NCBI GenBank assembly: GCA_964492485.1
Contig: CAZBKM010000003.1
Span: 62,001 to 126,000 of the forward strand
DNA length: 64,000 nt
Reading direction: 5' to 3'
Source of the DNA: UBA5336 sp964492485
GTDB lineage: Bacteria; Pseudomonadota; Alphaproteobacteria; Caulobacterales; Hyphomonadaceae
In this document: positions 16,708 through 25,363 of the stretch, one piece after another
How the letters are laid out: each line of letters opens with the position of its first letter
Numbering within the stretch: position 1 is the first letter of the stretch
The notes under the pieces: generated by a model
Database searches by the model: none
The model's input: the letters and a program-made list of their open reading frames with translations, nothing else
Told to the model about the DNA's origin: nothing
Translations under genes and position numbers: made by a program

Positions 16708-18245
16708 GCGCTGACACGCACCCCTTTCCCGGACTGAACGCCCGCCCGCCGCTTCAGGGTGAAAGCGATCCCGACCGGTTGCCGACGGAGCCGGCGCCCC
16801 ATGCGCCGGGCGCCACGCCGAAGCGCAGGATGTCGGTCGACCTGGCCGTGATCGGCGGTGGCTCGGCCGGCCTTTCAGCAGCCGCAGGCGCCGCGATGCT
16901 CGGTCTGAAGGTCGTGCTCTACGAGGCCGGCGAAATGGGCGGCGATTGCCTCAATACCGGCTGTGTGCCGTCAAAGGCGCTGCTGACGGCGGCCAGATAC
17001 GCCCAGGGCGTCCGGGACGCCACCCGGTATGGCGTGCGAAGCGAGGCACCGGTCGTCGCCTGGCCGGAGGTCATGGCGCATGTGCGACGGGCCATCGCGA
17101 CCATCGAGCCCGTCGACAGCCAGGCGCGCTTCGAGGGGCTGGGCGTCACCGTCCTCCGCGAGCATGCGACCTTTGCCGATGCCCGCACGCTCGTTTCCCC
17201 TTCCAGCGAGATCCGCGCGCGACGGATCATCGTCGCCACGGGATCGCGGGCCTTCGTTCCGCCGGTGGAAGGCCTCCACGGGGTTCCGTACCTGACCAAC
17301 GAGACCCTCTTCTCGCTTCAGAGCCAGCCGCGTCAACTCATCGTTCTTGGCGGTGGTCCCATCGGCATGGAGATGGCGCAGGCCTTCAACCGTCTGGGTA
17401 CGCAGGTCACGCTTGTCGAAATGGGCCGCGTCCTTGCGCGCGCCGACGCCGACCACGCTGCCCTTGCGCGCGACACGCTGACAAGGGAGGGTGTGACGAT
17501 CCTGGAGGGGCACAGCGCCGTCCGTGTCAGCGGACAGGATGAGGACCTGACCGTTGAAATCGAAGGTCCGGAGGGGGCACGCACGCTGTCGGGCAGTCAT
17601 ATCCTGGTGGCGGTCGGCCGGCGCGCCGTCACCGAGGGGCTCGATCTGGCCAAGGGGGGCGTGGCGTTCGACGCAACCGGTGTCCAGGTCGACTCGCGCT
17701 TGCGGTCGCGAAGCAATCCGCGGGTCTGGGCGCTTGGCGATGTGGCAGGGCAGGGGCAGTTCACCCATCTGGCGGGCTGGCATGCCTCCGTGTTCGTTCG
17801 CCGGGCCCTGTTCAAGCAGGGCACGCGTGCCGACAGCCTGCCGCTGCCAGCCGTGACCTACACCTCGCCCGAGATCGCACAGATCGGACTGACCGAAGCC
17901 GAGGCGCGCGACCGCCACGGCGGCGGCGTATCCGTTTCGAGGTTCCCGTTCGAGGAGAACGACCGCGCGATCGCCGAGGGCAAGACGGCCGGCGAGGTGA
18001 AGCTGGTCATCCGCAAGGGTCGCGTCATTGGCGCGTCGATCGCCGGAGACGGCGCCGGCGAGCTGGTCCAGGTCGTCGGGATCGCCATGTCGAACGGTCT
18101 GAAGGTGAAGGACTTCACCAATTTCATTTCCCCCTATCCGACCCGTGCGGAAGCGGTAAAGCGCGCGGCTTCGGCGCATTTCCAGGACGTGGTGTTCGGC
18201 GCCGGTGCCAAACGCCTCGTCGGCTTGCTCCAGCGTATTCCCTAG
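16704..18245 (+). CDS. MerA-like FAD/NAD(P)H disulfide oxidoreductase
   Basis: 513 residues, pyridine nucleotide-disulfide oxidoreductase class I. An unusual Pro-rich lead of about 42 residues precedes the FAD loop AVIGGGSAGLSAAAGA. The redox Cys pair is Cys82/Cys87 in GGDCLNTGCVPSKALL. The NAD(P)H loop is VLGGGPIGMEMAQAF and the second FAD motif is VWALGDVAGQGQFTHLAG. The C-terminal region reads ISPYPTRAEA: Tyr stands where lipoamide and glutathione reductases have the catalytic His, as in mercuric reductases. The C-terminal Cys pair of true MerA is absent, as is an N-terminal metal-binding domain, so Hg(II) reduction is unlikely. The substrate is probably linked to the TVP38/DUF547 partners. 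Confidence 0.88.
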   Translation: MSADTHPFPGLNARPPLQGESDPDRLPTEPAPHAPGATPKRRMSVDLAVIGGGSAGLSAAAGAAMLGLKVVLYEAGEMGGDCLNTGCVPSKALLTAARYAQGVRDATRYGVRSEAPVVAWPEVMAHVRRAIATIEPVDSQARFEGLGVTVLREHATFADARTLVSPSSEIRARRIIVATGSRAFVPPVEGLHGVPYLTNETLFSLQSQPRQLIVLGGGPIGMEMAQAFNRLGTQVTLVEMGRVLARADADHAALARDTLTREGVTILEGHSAVRVSGQDEDLTVEIEGPEGARTLSGSHILVAVGRRAVTEGLDLAKGGVAFDATGVQVDSRLRSRSNPRVWALGDVAGQGQFTHLAGWHASVFVRRALFKQGTRADSLPLPAVTYTSPEIAQIGLTEAEARDRHGGGVSVSRFPFEENDRAIAEGKTAGEVKLVIRKGRVIGASIAGDGAGELVQVVGIAMSNGLKVKDFTNFISPYPTRAEAVKRAASAHFQDVVFGAGAKRLVGLLQRIP

Positions 18246-18263
18246 CGTATCGCTTGACCCGAC

Positions 18264-19670
18264 ATGACGCGGGGCGACGACAGCACGGAGGCCGCCGACC
18301 GGCAGGCGCCGGGCTGGTTCGACAGCCTGTCCATCCGCCTTTTCCTGTTGACCATCTGTGCCATCCTGTTGGTCGAGGCGCTGATCTTCGTGCCCAGTGC
18401 AGCGGCTTTCCGGGCGAGCTGGCTTGAGGACCGCGCCCAGGCGGGGCGCATCGCATCCCTCGCGGTGGAGGCTGCGCCCTCGCGCGACGTCTCGCGCGAA
18501 CTGTCGAACATGCTGCTGAGCAGTGCGGAAGTGCTTGCCGTGACCGAGTTGGCAGACGGCGTCCGCTACCAGATCCTTCCGCCCCGTGGCCCCATTCCGC
18601 GACCCGTCGTTCCGGTTGATCTGCGTAACCAGACCATGGGCTTCTCCATGCTTGGCACGCTGGAAACCCTGATGGCGCCCGAGGGCCGCACGCTGATGAT
18701 CCTTGCCGAAGGGGCCGGACCCGGTCGCGCGCTCGAGGTGCTGGTGCCGGAAGCGCCCCTGCAGGCCGAGCTGGCGGCGTTCGGGCTGCGCATTCTCGGC
18801 CTGTCGCTGATCATATCCCTGGTCACGGGCGCGGTGATCTATCTGCTTCTGTTCCTTGTGGTCGTGCGACCGATGCGACGGGTCACGCGGTCGGTGGAGC
18901 AGTTTCGCGACGACCCAGGTGCCTGGACGCGCCGCCTGCCGCCGACCGCACGTCGCGACGAGATCGGCCGGGCGCAGAACGCGCTCGCCGATATGGAGGC
19001 GGCCGTGTCGGACTCGTTCCGCCAGCGGGCACGCCTGGCCGAGCTTGGCGAGGCCGTGGCGAGGATCCAGCACGACCTTCGGGGATCGCTGGCAGCCGCG
19101 CAGATCGTTTCGGAGGGGCTGGCGACCTCCGATGATCCCCGCGTACGCCGGGCGGCACCGCGGCTCGAGCGGGCCCTCCGCCGGGCGATCAGCCTGGCGA
19201 CCGGTACGCTCGAATACGGCCGGCGTGACAGGGCGCCCGCCCAGCTTCAGACCGTCGACCTGGAGGCTGTGCTGCGGGAGGCCGCCGACGAGGCGTTGGT
19301 CGCCCATGCCGGGATCGACCTCGACCTGGCGCTGGACGCGCGCCGGACCGCGCGTGCCGATCCCGACCACCTTCACCGCATTGCCGCCAACCTGATCCGA
19401 AACGCGGCGGAGGCGATGCAGGGCCAGGGCCGCATTGCCATACGTGCCGACGACGCCGGCGCGAGCCTGCGTTTCTCGGATACGGGCCCAGGGCTTCCGG
19501 ACACCCTGAAGGCCAATCTGTTCAAACCGTTCGCCCGGGGAGGGAAGGCCGGCAGTACGGGCCTGGGCCTTGCCATAGCGCGCGACCTCGCCCGGGCCAT
19601 GGGCGGCGACCTGGTGCTCGAGACGACCGGCCCGCAGGGCACCGTGTTTCGTCTCGACCTTCCGGCCTAG
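18264..19670 (+). CDS. Membrane sensor histidine kinase (orphan)
   Basis: 468 residues. Membrane segments lie at about residues 24-46 and 180-205, flanking a periplasmic sensor region of about 130 residues. A HAMP-like linker (RPMRRVTRSVEQFRDDPGAW) leads to the phospho-acceptor box ARIQHDLRGSLAAAQ with His270. ATP-binding motifs are N box NLIRNAAEAM, G1 DTGPGLP and G2 GSTGLGLAIARDLARAMGG. Asp after the His and a short N box place it near the HPK families with an H-D-L-R box. No response regulator is adjacent. It starts 18 bases after the flavoprotein stop and may be in the DUF547-TVP38 operon. The signal is unknown. Confidence 0.92.
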   Translation: MTRGDDSTEAADRQAPGWFDSLSIRLFLLTICAILLVEALIFVPSAAAFRASWLEDRAQAGRIASLAVEAAPSRDVSRELSNMLLSSAEVLAVTELADGVRYQILPPRGPIPRPVVPVDLRNQTMGFSMLGTLETLMAPEGRTLMILAEGAGPGRALEVLVPEAPLQAELAAFGLRILGLSLIISLVTGAVIYLLLFLVVVRPMRRVTRSVEQFRDDPGAWTRRLPPTARRDEIGRAQNALADMEAAVSDSFRQRARLAELGEAVARIQHDLRGSLAAAQIVSEGLATSDDPRVRRAAPRLERALRRAISLATGTLEYGRRDRAPAQLQTVDLEAVLREAADEALVAHAGIDLDLALDARRTARADPDHLHRIAANLIRNAAEAMQGQGRIAIRADDAGASLRFSDTGPGLPDTLKANLFKPFARGGKAGSTGLGLAIARDLARAMGGDLVLETTGPQGTVFRLDLPA

Positions 19671-19678
19671 GCGCGCTC

Positions 19679-20296
19679 ATGCAGGTGCTCCTTGAGGCCG
19701 GCGGACTGATCGCGGTGGACAAGCCGTCCGGCCTTTTGTCCGTGCCGGGCCGCGGGCCGGAGAAGGCCGACTGCGTCGTAGCCCGGCTTTCGCGGACCCG
19801 CCCCTGGGTGCGCGAGGTGCATCGGCTCGACCGCGACACGTCGGGCCTCATGCTGTTGGCGACCGACCCCGACACGCACCGGGCGATGACGGCTGCCTTT
19901 GCAGACCGGCGCATCAAGAAGGGCTATGTGGCGCGCGTGGCGGGCCGGCCCAAGGCTTGCGAGGGCGAGGTCGATCTCCCACTGGCCGCCGACTGGCCCA
20001 ACCGGCCGCGTCAGAAGGTCGATCCCGAGACCGGCCGCCCGGCCCGGACCCGCTGGCGGGTCCTGGCGCGAGAAATCGACGCCACGCGCATGGCGCTGGA
20101 GCCGGTCACCGGACGCAGCCATCAGCTTCGCGTGCACATGGCGGCAATCGGACACCCGATTCTGGGCGACCCGTTCTATGCGCCCGACTGCGTTGCTGCT
20201 GCCGCGCCGAGGCTCTGTCTGCACGCCGCGCATCTCTCCTTTGTTCATCCGTCGACTGCGCGCCGCATCGACCTCTATGCGCCGGTTCCGTTCTAG
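19679..20296 (+). CDS. RluA-type pseudouridine synthase
   Basis: 205 residues, without an S4 domain, the size of RluA-class 23S rRNA/tRNA pseudouridine synthases. The catalytic motif VHRLDRDTSGLMLLA carries the nucleophilic Asp. GRSHQLRVHMAAIGHPILGD is the conserved second motif, and the N-terminal ILIAVDKPSG-like strand (LIAVDKPSGLLSVPG) is present. It starts 8 bases after the kinase stop. The TAG stop is the first three bases of RIME-like copy B, so the C-terminus may have been set by the insertion. Confidence 0.92.
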   Translation: MQVLLEAGGLIAVDKPSGLLSVPGRGPEKADCVVARLSRTRPWVREVHRLDRDTSGLMLLATDPDTHRAMTAAFADRRIKKGYVARVAGRPKACEGEVDLPLAADWPNRPRQKVDPETGRPARTRWRVLAREIDATRMALEPVTGRSHQLRVHMAAIGHPILGDPFYAPDCVAAAAPRLCLHAAHLSFVHPSTARRIDLYAPVPF

Positions 20297-20395
20297 CGCA
20301 TCGTCAAGCCAATCCGGGTCAGTGGAGATGGGCTAGGCAATTGTTTTTGAATATTTTCTTGATGCGAGCCGGTGCCCACTTCGCGTGAACATGCT
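20294..20395 (-). repeat. RIME-like repeat, copy B (reverse orientation)
   Basis: The bipartite element is seen here inverted. CTAGCGCATCGTCAAGCC pairs imperfectly with GGAGATGGGCTAG, then ATTGTTTTTGA is the linker, and TTTTCTTGATGCGAGCCGG with the CACTTCGCGTGAAC arm is the second hairpin. The left edge supplies the TAG stop of the pseudouridine synthase. Arms are more degenerate than in copies A1 and E. Confidence 0.75.
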
Positions 20396-20399
20396 TAGT

Positions 20400-20462
20400 C
20401 TCCGGGGCTTTCCAAGGCGGCGCGCGTCGCCTAAGCCGGGGGCGACGCGAACGACCCCGGAG
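20400..20462 (+). promoter_or_regulatory. Hairpin covering the bioB ribosome binding site
   Basis: CTCCGGGG (20400-20407) pairs with CCCCGGAG (20455-20462). Inside it CGCGTCGCC (20423-20431) pairs perfectly with GGCGACGCG (20441-20449). The right outer arm contains GGAG (20459-20462), the only good ribosome binding site of bioB, whose ATG is at 20468. The structure could limit bioB translation. No ligand-binding core matching a known riboswitch was recognised. Confidence 0.5.
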
Positions 20463-20467
20463 CCTTC

Positions 20468-21475
20468 ATGACCCAGATCGACGCCCGCCAGGACTGGACC
20501 CGAGACGAGATCGGCGCCCTCTACGACCTGCCGCTTGACCGGCTTTTCGCCCGCGCTCTGGAGGTGAAAGCCGCGAACTGGGCCGACGGTGCGGTGCAGA
20601 AATCACAGCTCCTCTCGATCAAGACCGGCGGGTGTGCGGAAGACTGCGGATACTGCGCGCAGTCTGCGCATTTCGACACCGGCCTCAGGGCGGAGAAGCT
20701 GATGCCGCTGGGCGAGGTCGTCGAGGCCGCGCGGCGGGCAAAGATGAATGGCGCCGACCGGTTCTGCATGGGCGCGGCCTGGCGCAGTCTGAAGGATCGC
20801 GATCTGCCAAAGGTCGCCGAGATGATCGCGGCGGTGAAGGCCGAAGGGCTGGAGACCTGCGTGACGCTGGGCATGCTTGAACCCGGGCAGGCCGAGACGC
20901 TGGCGGCGGCCGGACTCGACTATTATAATCACAATCTGGACACCTCGCCGGAATATTACGACCAGGTCGTCACAACGCGGACCTATGCCGATCGCCTTGA
21001 AACGCTGGCGCGGTGCCGCCAGGCCGGCATAAGGCTTTGCTGCGGCGGGATCCTGGGCATGGGGGAATCGCGTGCCGACCGGATCGGGCTGATCCATGAA
21101 CTGGCAAAGCTCGATCCGCACCCCGAAAGCGTTCCGATCAACATGCTGGTGCCGATTCCGGGCACGCCGCTCGGCGATAGTCCCCCCATCGGAGTCGTGG
21201 AGCTGGCGCGGGCGATCGCCGTTTGCCGCGTCGTCTTTCCAAAGAGCTGGGTCCGGCTGGCCGCCGGACGCGATGCCATGAGCGAGGAGGGGCAGGCCCT
21301 CTGCCTCCTGGCGGGCGCCAACAGCCTCTTCGTGGGCGACCGCCTTCTGACGACCGACAATCCCGATGTGGACGAGACGACAGACCTTCTCGGCGCGATG
21401 GGGTTCGAGGCCAGCGAGGGCGAGCGGATGAAGACCGGGCGAACGGTCCTGATCGACGCCGAATCCGGACGATAG
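20468..21475 (+). CDS. bioB: Biotin synthase
   Basis: Radical SAM enzyme that inserts sulfur into dethiobiotin, the last step of biotin synthesis. 335 residues. The SAM cluster motif CAEDCGYC (CxxxCxxC) lies at about residues 57-64 in KTGGCAEDCGYCAQSAHFDT. Other conserved stretches are GADRFCMGAAWR, YYNHNLDTSPEYY, CCGGILGMGES and NMLVPIPGTPLGD. The C-terminal GANSLFVGDRLLTTDNP is typical. No other bio genes are near. It lies behind a strong hairpin that includes its ribosome binding site. Confidence 0.97.
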   Translation: MTQIDARQDWTRDEIGALYDLPLDRLFARALEVKAANWADGAVQKSQLLSIKTGGCAEDCGYCAQSAHFDTGLRAEKLMPLGEVVEAARRAKMNGADRFCMGAAWRSLKDRDLPKVAEMIAAVKAEGLETCVTLGMLEPGQAETLAAAGLDYYNHNLDTSPEYYDQVVTTRTYADRLETLARCRQAGIRLCCGGILGMGESRADRIGLIHELAKLDPHPESVPINMLVPIPGTPLGDSPPIGVVELARAIAVCRVVFPKSWVRLAAGRDAMSEEGQALCLLAGANSLFVGDRLLTTDNPDVDETTDLLGAMGFEASEGERMKTGRTVLIDAESGR

Positions 21476-21491
21476 CAGGGAGGTGAGGCAG

Positions 21492-22148
21492 ATGGCCCTG
21501 GAGGCGGTGATCTGGGACTTCGGCGGCGTGTTTACCACGTCGCCCTTCGAGGCGTTCAACGCCTATGAGGCGGAAAACGGTCTGCCGAAGGATTTTATCC
21601 GGACGGTCAACGCCACCAATCCGGACGACAATGCCTGGGCCCGCATCGAGCGCTCGCAGATCACGACCGAGGCCTTCGACGCGGCCTTTCGCGAAGAAAG
21701 CCGCGCCCTTGGCCATGAGGTTCCGGGCGCCGATGTGTTGGCCCTGCTGTCGGGCCGTCTGCGCCCCCGCGTGGTGACAGCCCTGGCGACCTGCAAGGCA
21801 CACGGCGTAAAGGTCGGTTGCATCACGAACAACGCGCCGGTCGGGCAGGGCGCCAGCATGACATCCGATCCCGGCCGGGCCGCGGAGATGGCCAGCGTCT
21901 TTGCGCAGTTCGATCATGTCATTGAGAGTTCGAAGATCGGCATCCGCAAGCCGGATCCGAGGATTTATGCCCTGATGTGCGAAGCGCTGGACGTTGCGCC
22001 CACTGGATGTGTCTATCTCGATGATCTCGGCATCAACCTGAAGCCCGCGCGCGCCATGGGAATGACCACCATCAAGGTCCTGTCGGAGGAGCAGCTGCTG
22101 CAGGATCTGGCCGCGGCCACGGGATATCGGTTCGATGAGCCGGCGTGA
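21492..22148 (+). CDS. HAD family hydrolase, IA/epoxide-hydrolase-N-like type
   Basis: 218 residues. Motif I EAVIWDFGGVFTTSPFEAFN has the nucleophilic Asp, but the +2 position is Gly rather than Asp, as in the ACAD10/soluble epoxide hydrolase N-terminal phosphatase-like group. Motif II is VGCITNNAPVG, motif III Lys is in IGIRKPDPRIYALM, and motif IV is CVYLDDLGINLKPARAMGM. Substrate unknown. The ATG at 21492 follows GGGAGG at a good distance; an in-frame GTG at 21483 is less likely. It is 16 bases after bioB and may be co-transcribed. Confidence 0.88.
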   Translation: MALEAVIWDFGGVFTTSPFEAFNAYEAENGLPKDFIRTVNATNPDDNAWARIERSQITTEAFDAAFREESRALGHEVPGADVLALLSGRLRPRVVTALATCKAHGVKVGCITNNAPVGQGASMTSDPGRAAEMASVFAQFDHVIESSKIGIRKPDPRIYALMCEALDVAPTGCVYLDDLGINLKPARAMGMTTIKVLSEEQLLQDLAAATGYRFDEPA

Positions 22149-22175
22149 CAAGCGCGCAGTCGACTGGGGTGGGGC

Positions 22176-22778
22176 ATGGGCGGTTTCGGAGCGGCGATCG
22201 CGGGCGGCCTGGCCCTCCTCTGTCTGGCCGCGCTTGTTGGCTGCGGAGACCCGGCACCCGCCGGAGAGGTGAGGTCCGGGCCGGATCCGTCCCTGATCGA
22301 TCCGCCAACGGCAGACGGCCCACCGCCCTTGCCTGCACCTGTGGCGGAGACGCGCCAGGAGCTGCTCGATATCGCACGGTCCGGAAGCCTGCGCCGGCTG
22401 GCGAGACGCGCCGAGGCAGAGCCGGCCTTCCTCTCCAATCTGGGCGGCGACCCGCATTACAATCACTGGTATCTACTGCGCGCCATCGGCGTGGATCCAC
22501 TGCGCAATCTTCGCACGCTGCTTGACCTGCCGCATGCCAGGAAAGACGTGGGAGGGGAGGTCTGGTACATCTGGCCGGACCTTGCGGCGCGGGATCCCGA
22601 GGCGCTGCGCCCGGAGCGGATGGACTTTCGCGACCGGGCACGGCTTGAGGCGCTCCTGGGTGAGTCGGGTCTGGCAAAGCTGGCGAATGGCGACACCTAT
22701 CCAGGTCTGCGCACCGCGATTTCCGAGGACGGGTCCTGGCGCTACTTCCTTCACGAGACCGGAGAAACGGAGGACTGA
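22176..22778 (+). CDS. Hypothetical lipoprotein
   Basis: 200 residues. A type II signal peptide ends in ALVGC with Cys23, followed by Gly and Asp, which could influence membrane retention. After a Pro-rich linker, the mature domain contains RQELLDIARSGSLRRLARRA and LGGDPHYNHWYLLRAIGVDP, and ends YPGLRTAISEDGSWRYFLHE. No known domain was recognised. It is placed tightly between the HAD hydrolase and the pterin dehydratase gene (1 base before its ATG). Function unknown. Confidence 0.75.
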   Translation: MGGFGAAIAGGLALLCLAALVGCGDPAPAGEVRSGPDPSLIDPPTADGPPPLPAPVAETRQELLDIARSGSLRRLARRAEAEPAFLSNLGGDPHYNHWYLLRAIGVDPLRNLRTLLDLPHARKDVGGEVWYIWPDLAARDPEALRPERMDFRDRARLEALLGESGLAKLANGDTYPGLRTAISEDGSWRYFLHETGETED

Positions 22779-22779
22779 C

Positions 22780-23085
22780 ATGGCCGAAACGATTGGCGCA
22801 CACGCCCTGACCGCGAAGCACACCGCCTGGCAGGCGGTGGACGACGGACGCGACGCGGTTCGGCGCACCTTCAAGTTTGCCGACTTCAAGACGGCCTGGG
22901 CCTTCATGTCCGGTGCCGCGCTGAAGGCCGAGCAGATGGACCATCATCCGGAATGGTCGAACGTGTACAACACGGTGAACGTGACGCTGACGACCCACGA
23001 TGCCGGTGGCGTCACCGAGAAGGATCTCGAATTGGCGGCCTTCATGGACGTTCTGGAAGGACGTCTCGCCGGTGGAACCGCTTGA
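22780..23085 (+). CDS. 4a-hydroxytetrahydrobiopterin dehydratase (pterin-4-alpha-carbinolamine dehydratase)
   Basis: 101 residues, the usual PCD size. The conserved motif E-M-x-H-H-P-E-W appears as EQMDHHPEWSNVYNTVNVTL, with the catalytic His pair, and TFKFADFKTAWAFM precedes it. PCDs recycle the pterin cofactor of aromatic amino-acid hydroxylases, or act in molybdopterin metabolism when no hydroxylase is present. The ATG at 22780 has GGAGG upstream. It is in line with the lipoprotein gene before and the SDR gene after. Confidence 0.93.
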   Translation: MAETIGAHALTAKHTAWQAVDDGRDAVRRTFKFADFKTAWAFMSGAALKAEQMDHHPEWSNVYNTVNVTLTTHDAGGVTEKDLELAAFMDVLEGRLAGGTA

Positions 23086-23148
23086 CGCCCGGCGCGCTAG
23101 CTGGAACCGAAGCCCGATCCTTTGGCAGAAAGATACAGGGAGGATTGC

Positions 23149-23922
23149 ATGGGTCGGGTTTCGGGGAAGATGGCGCTCATCACGGGGGGCGCTCAGGGCT
23201 TGGGTGCGGCATCGGCGCGACTGCTGGCGCGCGAGGGGGCGAGGGTGGCCGTCAGCGACCTTAACGGTGAGGGCGCCAGGGCTGTGGCCGATGAGATCAA
23301 CGCCGCCCATGGGGCCGGCACCGCGGTCGCGTTCCAGCACGATGTGACCGATGCCGAACGCTGGCAGGTCGTGCTGAAGGAGGCTGCCGACCAGCTCGGC
23401 GGGCTGAACGTTCTCGTGAACAATGCCGGGATCGGGAGCATGGCCACCGTCGAGGATGAGGACTATGAGACCTTCCGAAAGGTCATGGCGGTCGACGTCG
23501 ATTCAATCTTCTTCGGTTGCAAGTACGCCATTCCGCTGATGCGGCCTCACGGGCTCGGCTCCATCGTCAACATCTCCTCCATCGCGGGGATCATCGCGTC
23601 GCCGAATTACGTGTCCTACAATTCGGCGAAGGCGGCCGTGCGGCACATGTCGAAGTCGATTGCGCTCCACTGTGCCAAGACCGGTGGTCAGATCCGGTGC
23701 AATTCGGTGCATCCGGCGTTCATCAACACCCCGATTCTGGACCGCGTGAAGGAAATGTTCGGCGAGGAGGAGGGGCTGGCGAAGCTGGGCCGGCAGGTTC
23801 CACTGGGCCGTGTGGGCGACCCCGACGACGTGGCCTATGCCGTGCTCTACCTGGCCTCCGACGAGAGCAAGTTCATCACCGGGGCCGAACTCAAGATCGA
23901 TGGCGGCATCTCCGCCATGTAG
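23149..23922 (+). CDS. SDR family oxidoreductase (glucose/cyclohexanol dehydrogenase-like)
   Basis: 257-residue classical short-chain dehydrogenase. The cofactor loop is ITGGAQGLGAASARLLA, with Asp in VAVSDLN favouring NAD(H). NNAG motif: VLVNNAGIGSMATV. Catalytic Ser in NISSIAGII, and the Tyr/Lys pair in YVSYNSAKAAVRHM. The C-terminal FITGAELKIDGGISAM is standard. Such proteins oxidise secondary alcohols such as cyclohexanol to ketones, which could feed the monooxygenase 21 kb away; that link is speculative. The ATG at 23149 follows AGGGAGG; the earlier in-frame ATG lacks a site. Confidence 0.92.
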   Translation: MGRVSGKMALITGGAQGLGAASARLLAREGARVAVSDLNGEGARAVADEINAAHGAGTAVAFQHDVTDAERWQVVLKEAADQLGGLNVLVNNAGIGSMATVEDEDYETFRKVMAVDVDSIFFGCKYAIPLMRPHGLGSIVNISSIAGIIASPNYVSYNSAKAAVRHMSKSIALHCAKTGGQIRCNSVHPAFINTPILDRVKEMFGEEEGLAKLGRQVPLGRVGDPDDVAYAVLYLASDESKFITGAELKIDGGISAM

Positions 23923-23988
23923 ATCGGTGCAGTCTTTCCGTCGGATCCCGTCTGCCGGGTGCCTGGGGAGCACGGCGGGGGTGCGCTG

Positions 23989-25218
23989 TCAGCCTGTCCG
24001 GGCGATCGGCCGGTGGCGCAGGACCAGAGTCGCGTAGGCAAACAGCACGCTCATCATGAGCGCGCAGACCAGCAGGGGCAGGGCGCTGCCTGCCATGTAG
24101 AGGGCAGCGCCCACCAGCGGACCGACGACGAAACCGGCTGGCGGCGCCGCCGACACCAAAGCTGCGGCAGCCCCCTGTTCGTCGGGCGTGACGGCCAGCG
24201 TCGCCAGCGCGTTGGCCGCCGGGACGACAAAGGCAGAGCCGCAGCCGACACTGACGAATGACAGGCAAAGCGCCCAGAAGGGCGAGGTGAGCGCGGCCGC
24301 CACATACCCACAGGCGATCAGCGCAAGGCCGACTGGCAGCATCTGTCGCGGATCGGGCTTCACGCGGTTTACATAGCCAAACTGCACGATCACCAGACAG
24401 ACCGCCATGATGGAATACGCGATGCCGGAACTCTGCACCGCCGCCGCGCGATCGAGGAGATACCGATCCTGGACCAGCCAGGCGAGCGTCTGCTGGATGG
24501 CGCCGATGCCGATGAAATAGGCAAACAGGAAGCCGATATATGGCAGCACCCTTGGATCGCGAAACCGCAAGGGTGCCGGCCGGCCGCGTCCCGTGGCGCC
24601 CTCGGCCGGCGGCAGGATTACTGCGACCAGCCCTGCCGTGGCAAAGGAGAGCACGACCGACGCCCAGAGTGGAGCGAGCGCGCCGAACGGCGCCATCACG
24701 GTCGCCAGTCCGGGGCCAAGCACGGATCCCACGCTCATCGCGACGCCGACAATGCCCATGCCGGCGGCCCGGTTGCGCACTGTCGTGGCATCCGTCATTG
24801 CGGCCATCACCGAGGGCTGCAGGCCGGGCGACAGCAGGCCGAAGGAGAGGCGCGCCACCAGCAGGGACAGGAAGGTGGTCAGTCCCGTCATCATCCCGGC
24901 CAGCGCCGCATCCAGCACGATGTTGAACAGCGCGTTCGTGGCGCCCATCGCGCAGAGCGAGAAGATCATGACCCGCTTGCGTCCGATCCGGTTGGCAAGC
25001 CGGCCCCAGGCTGGCGTGAGCAGGGCGTAGAAGAAGGCCGACAGCGTCAGGATGCCGGCGACCTGAAGCTCGTTCAGGCCCGCATCCCGGGCAAGCGGCG
25101 AGGCGACCACGAAACTGATCGTCATGCCCACGCCCATGGAAATCACGGCGATGGCAATCGTCGCCTGTTGAACGATAGATAGGGGCTGTAGCGGACGGTC
25201 GTCGGGGAGGTCGGTCAT
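23989..25218 (-). CDS. MFS transporter (drug/metabolite efflux type)
   Basis: About 409 residues with roughly twelve membrane segments. The loop between segments two and three reads GRLANRIGRKRVMIFSL, the MFS signature. Proline- and glycine-rich GVAMSVGSVLGPGLA in segment five is the antiporter-type motif (G-x-x-x-G-P-x-x-G), which points to export. Start: ATG at 25218 with AAGG upstream, or ATG at 25233. It is convergent with the SDR gene. Substrate unknown. Confidence 0.88.
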   Translation of the reverse strand: MTDLPDDRPLQPLSIVQQATIAIAVISMGVGMTISFVVASPLARDAGLNELQVAGILTLSAFFYALLTPAWGRLANRIGRKRVMIFSLCAMGATNALFNIVLDAALAGMMTGLTTFLSLLVARLSFGLLSPGLQPSVMAAMTDATTVRNRAAGMGIVGVAMSVGSVLGPGLATVMAPFGALAPLWASVVLSFATAGLVAVILPPAEGATGRGRPAPLRFRDPRVLPYIGFLFAYFIGIGAIQQTLAWLVQDRYLLDRAAAVQSSGIAYSIMAVCLVIVQFGYVNRVKPDPRQMLPVGLALIACGYVAAALTSPFWALCLSFVSVGCGSAFVVPAANALATLAVTPDEQGAAAALVSAAPPAGFVVGPLVGAALYMAGSALPLLVCALMMSVLFAYATLVLRHRPIARTG

Positions 25219-25363
25219 GGGGCGCCTTGCCATTTGTGGTTAAGTCTAGGCACGGTTCCCGGCTTTGCCAATCTGGCATCGGTCATGACCCTGCGTCATG
25301 CCAGACGGTTGCAGGACAGGTCCGCCCCGGTCTAAGGAGCCGCAGCATCCGAAGGAGGATCCC

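Noticed and set aside
16704..18245. Mercuric reductase (MerA)
   Set aside because: The C-terminal Cys pair and metal-binding domain are missing and no other mer genes are present, so only MerA-like was called.
16971..19376. Minus-strand frame of 801 codons opposite the flavoprotein and kinase genes
   Set aside because: Shadow frame; both sense genes have complete active-site motifs.
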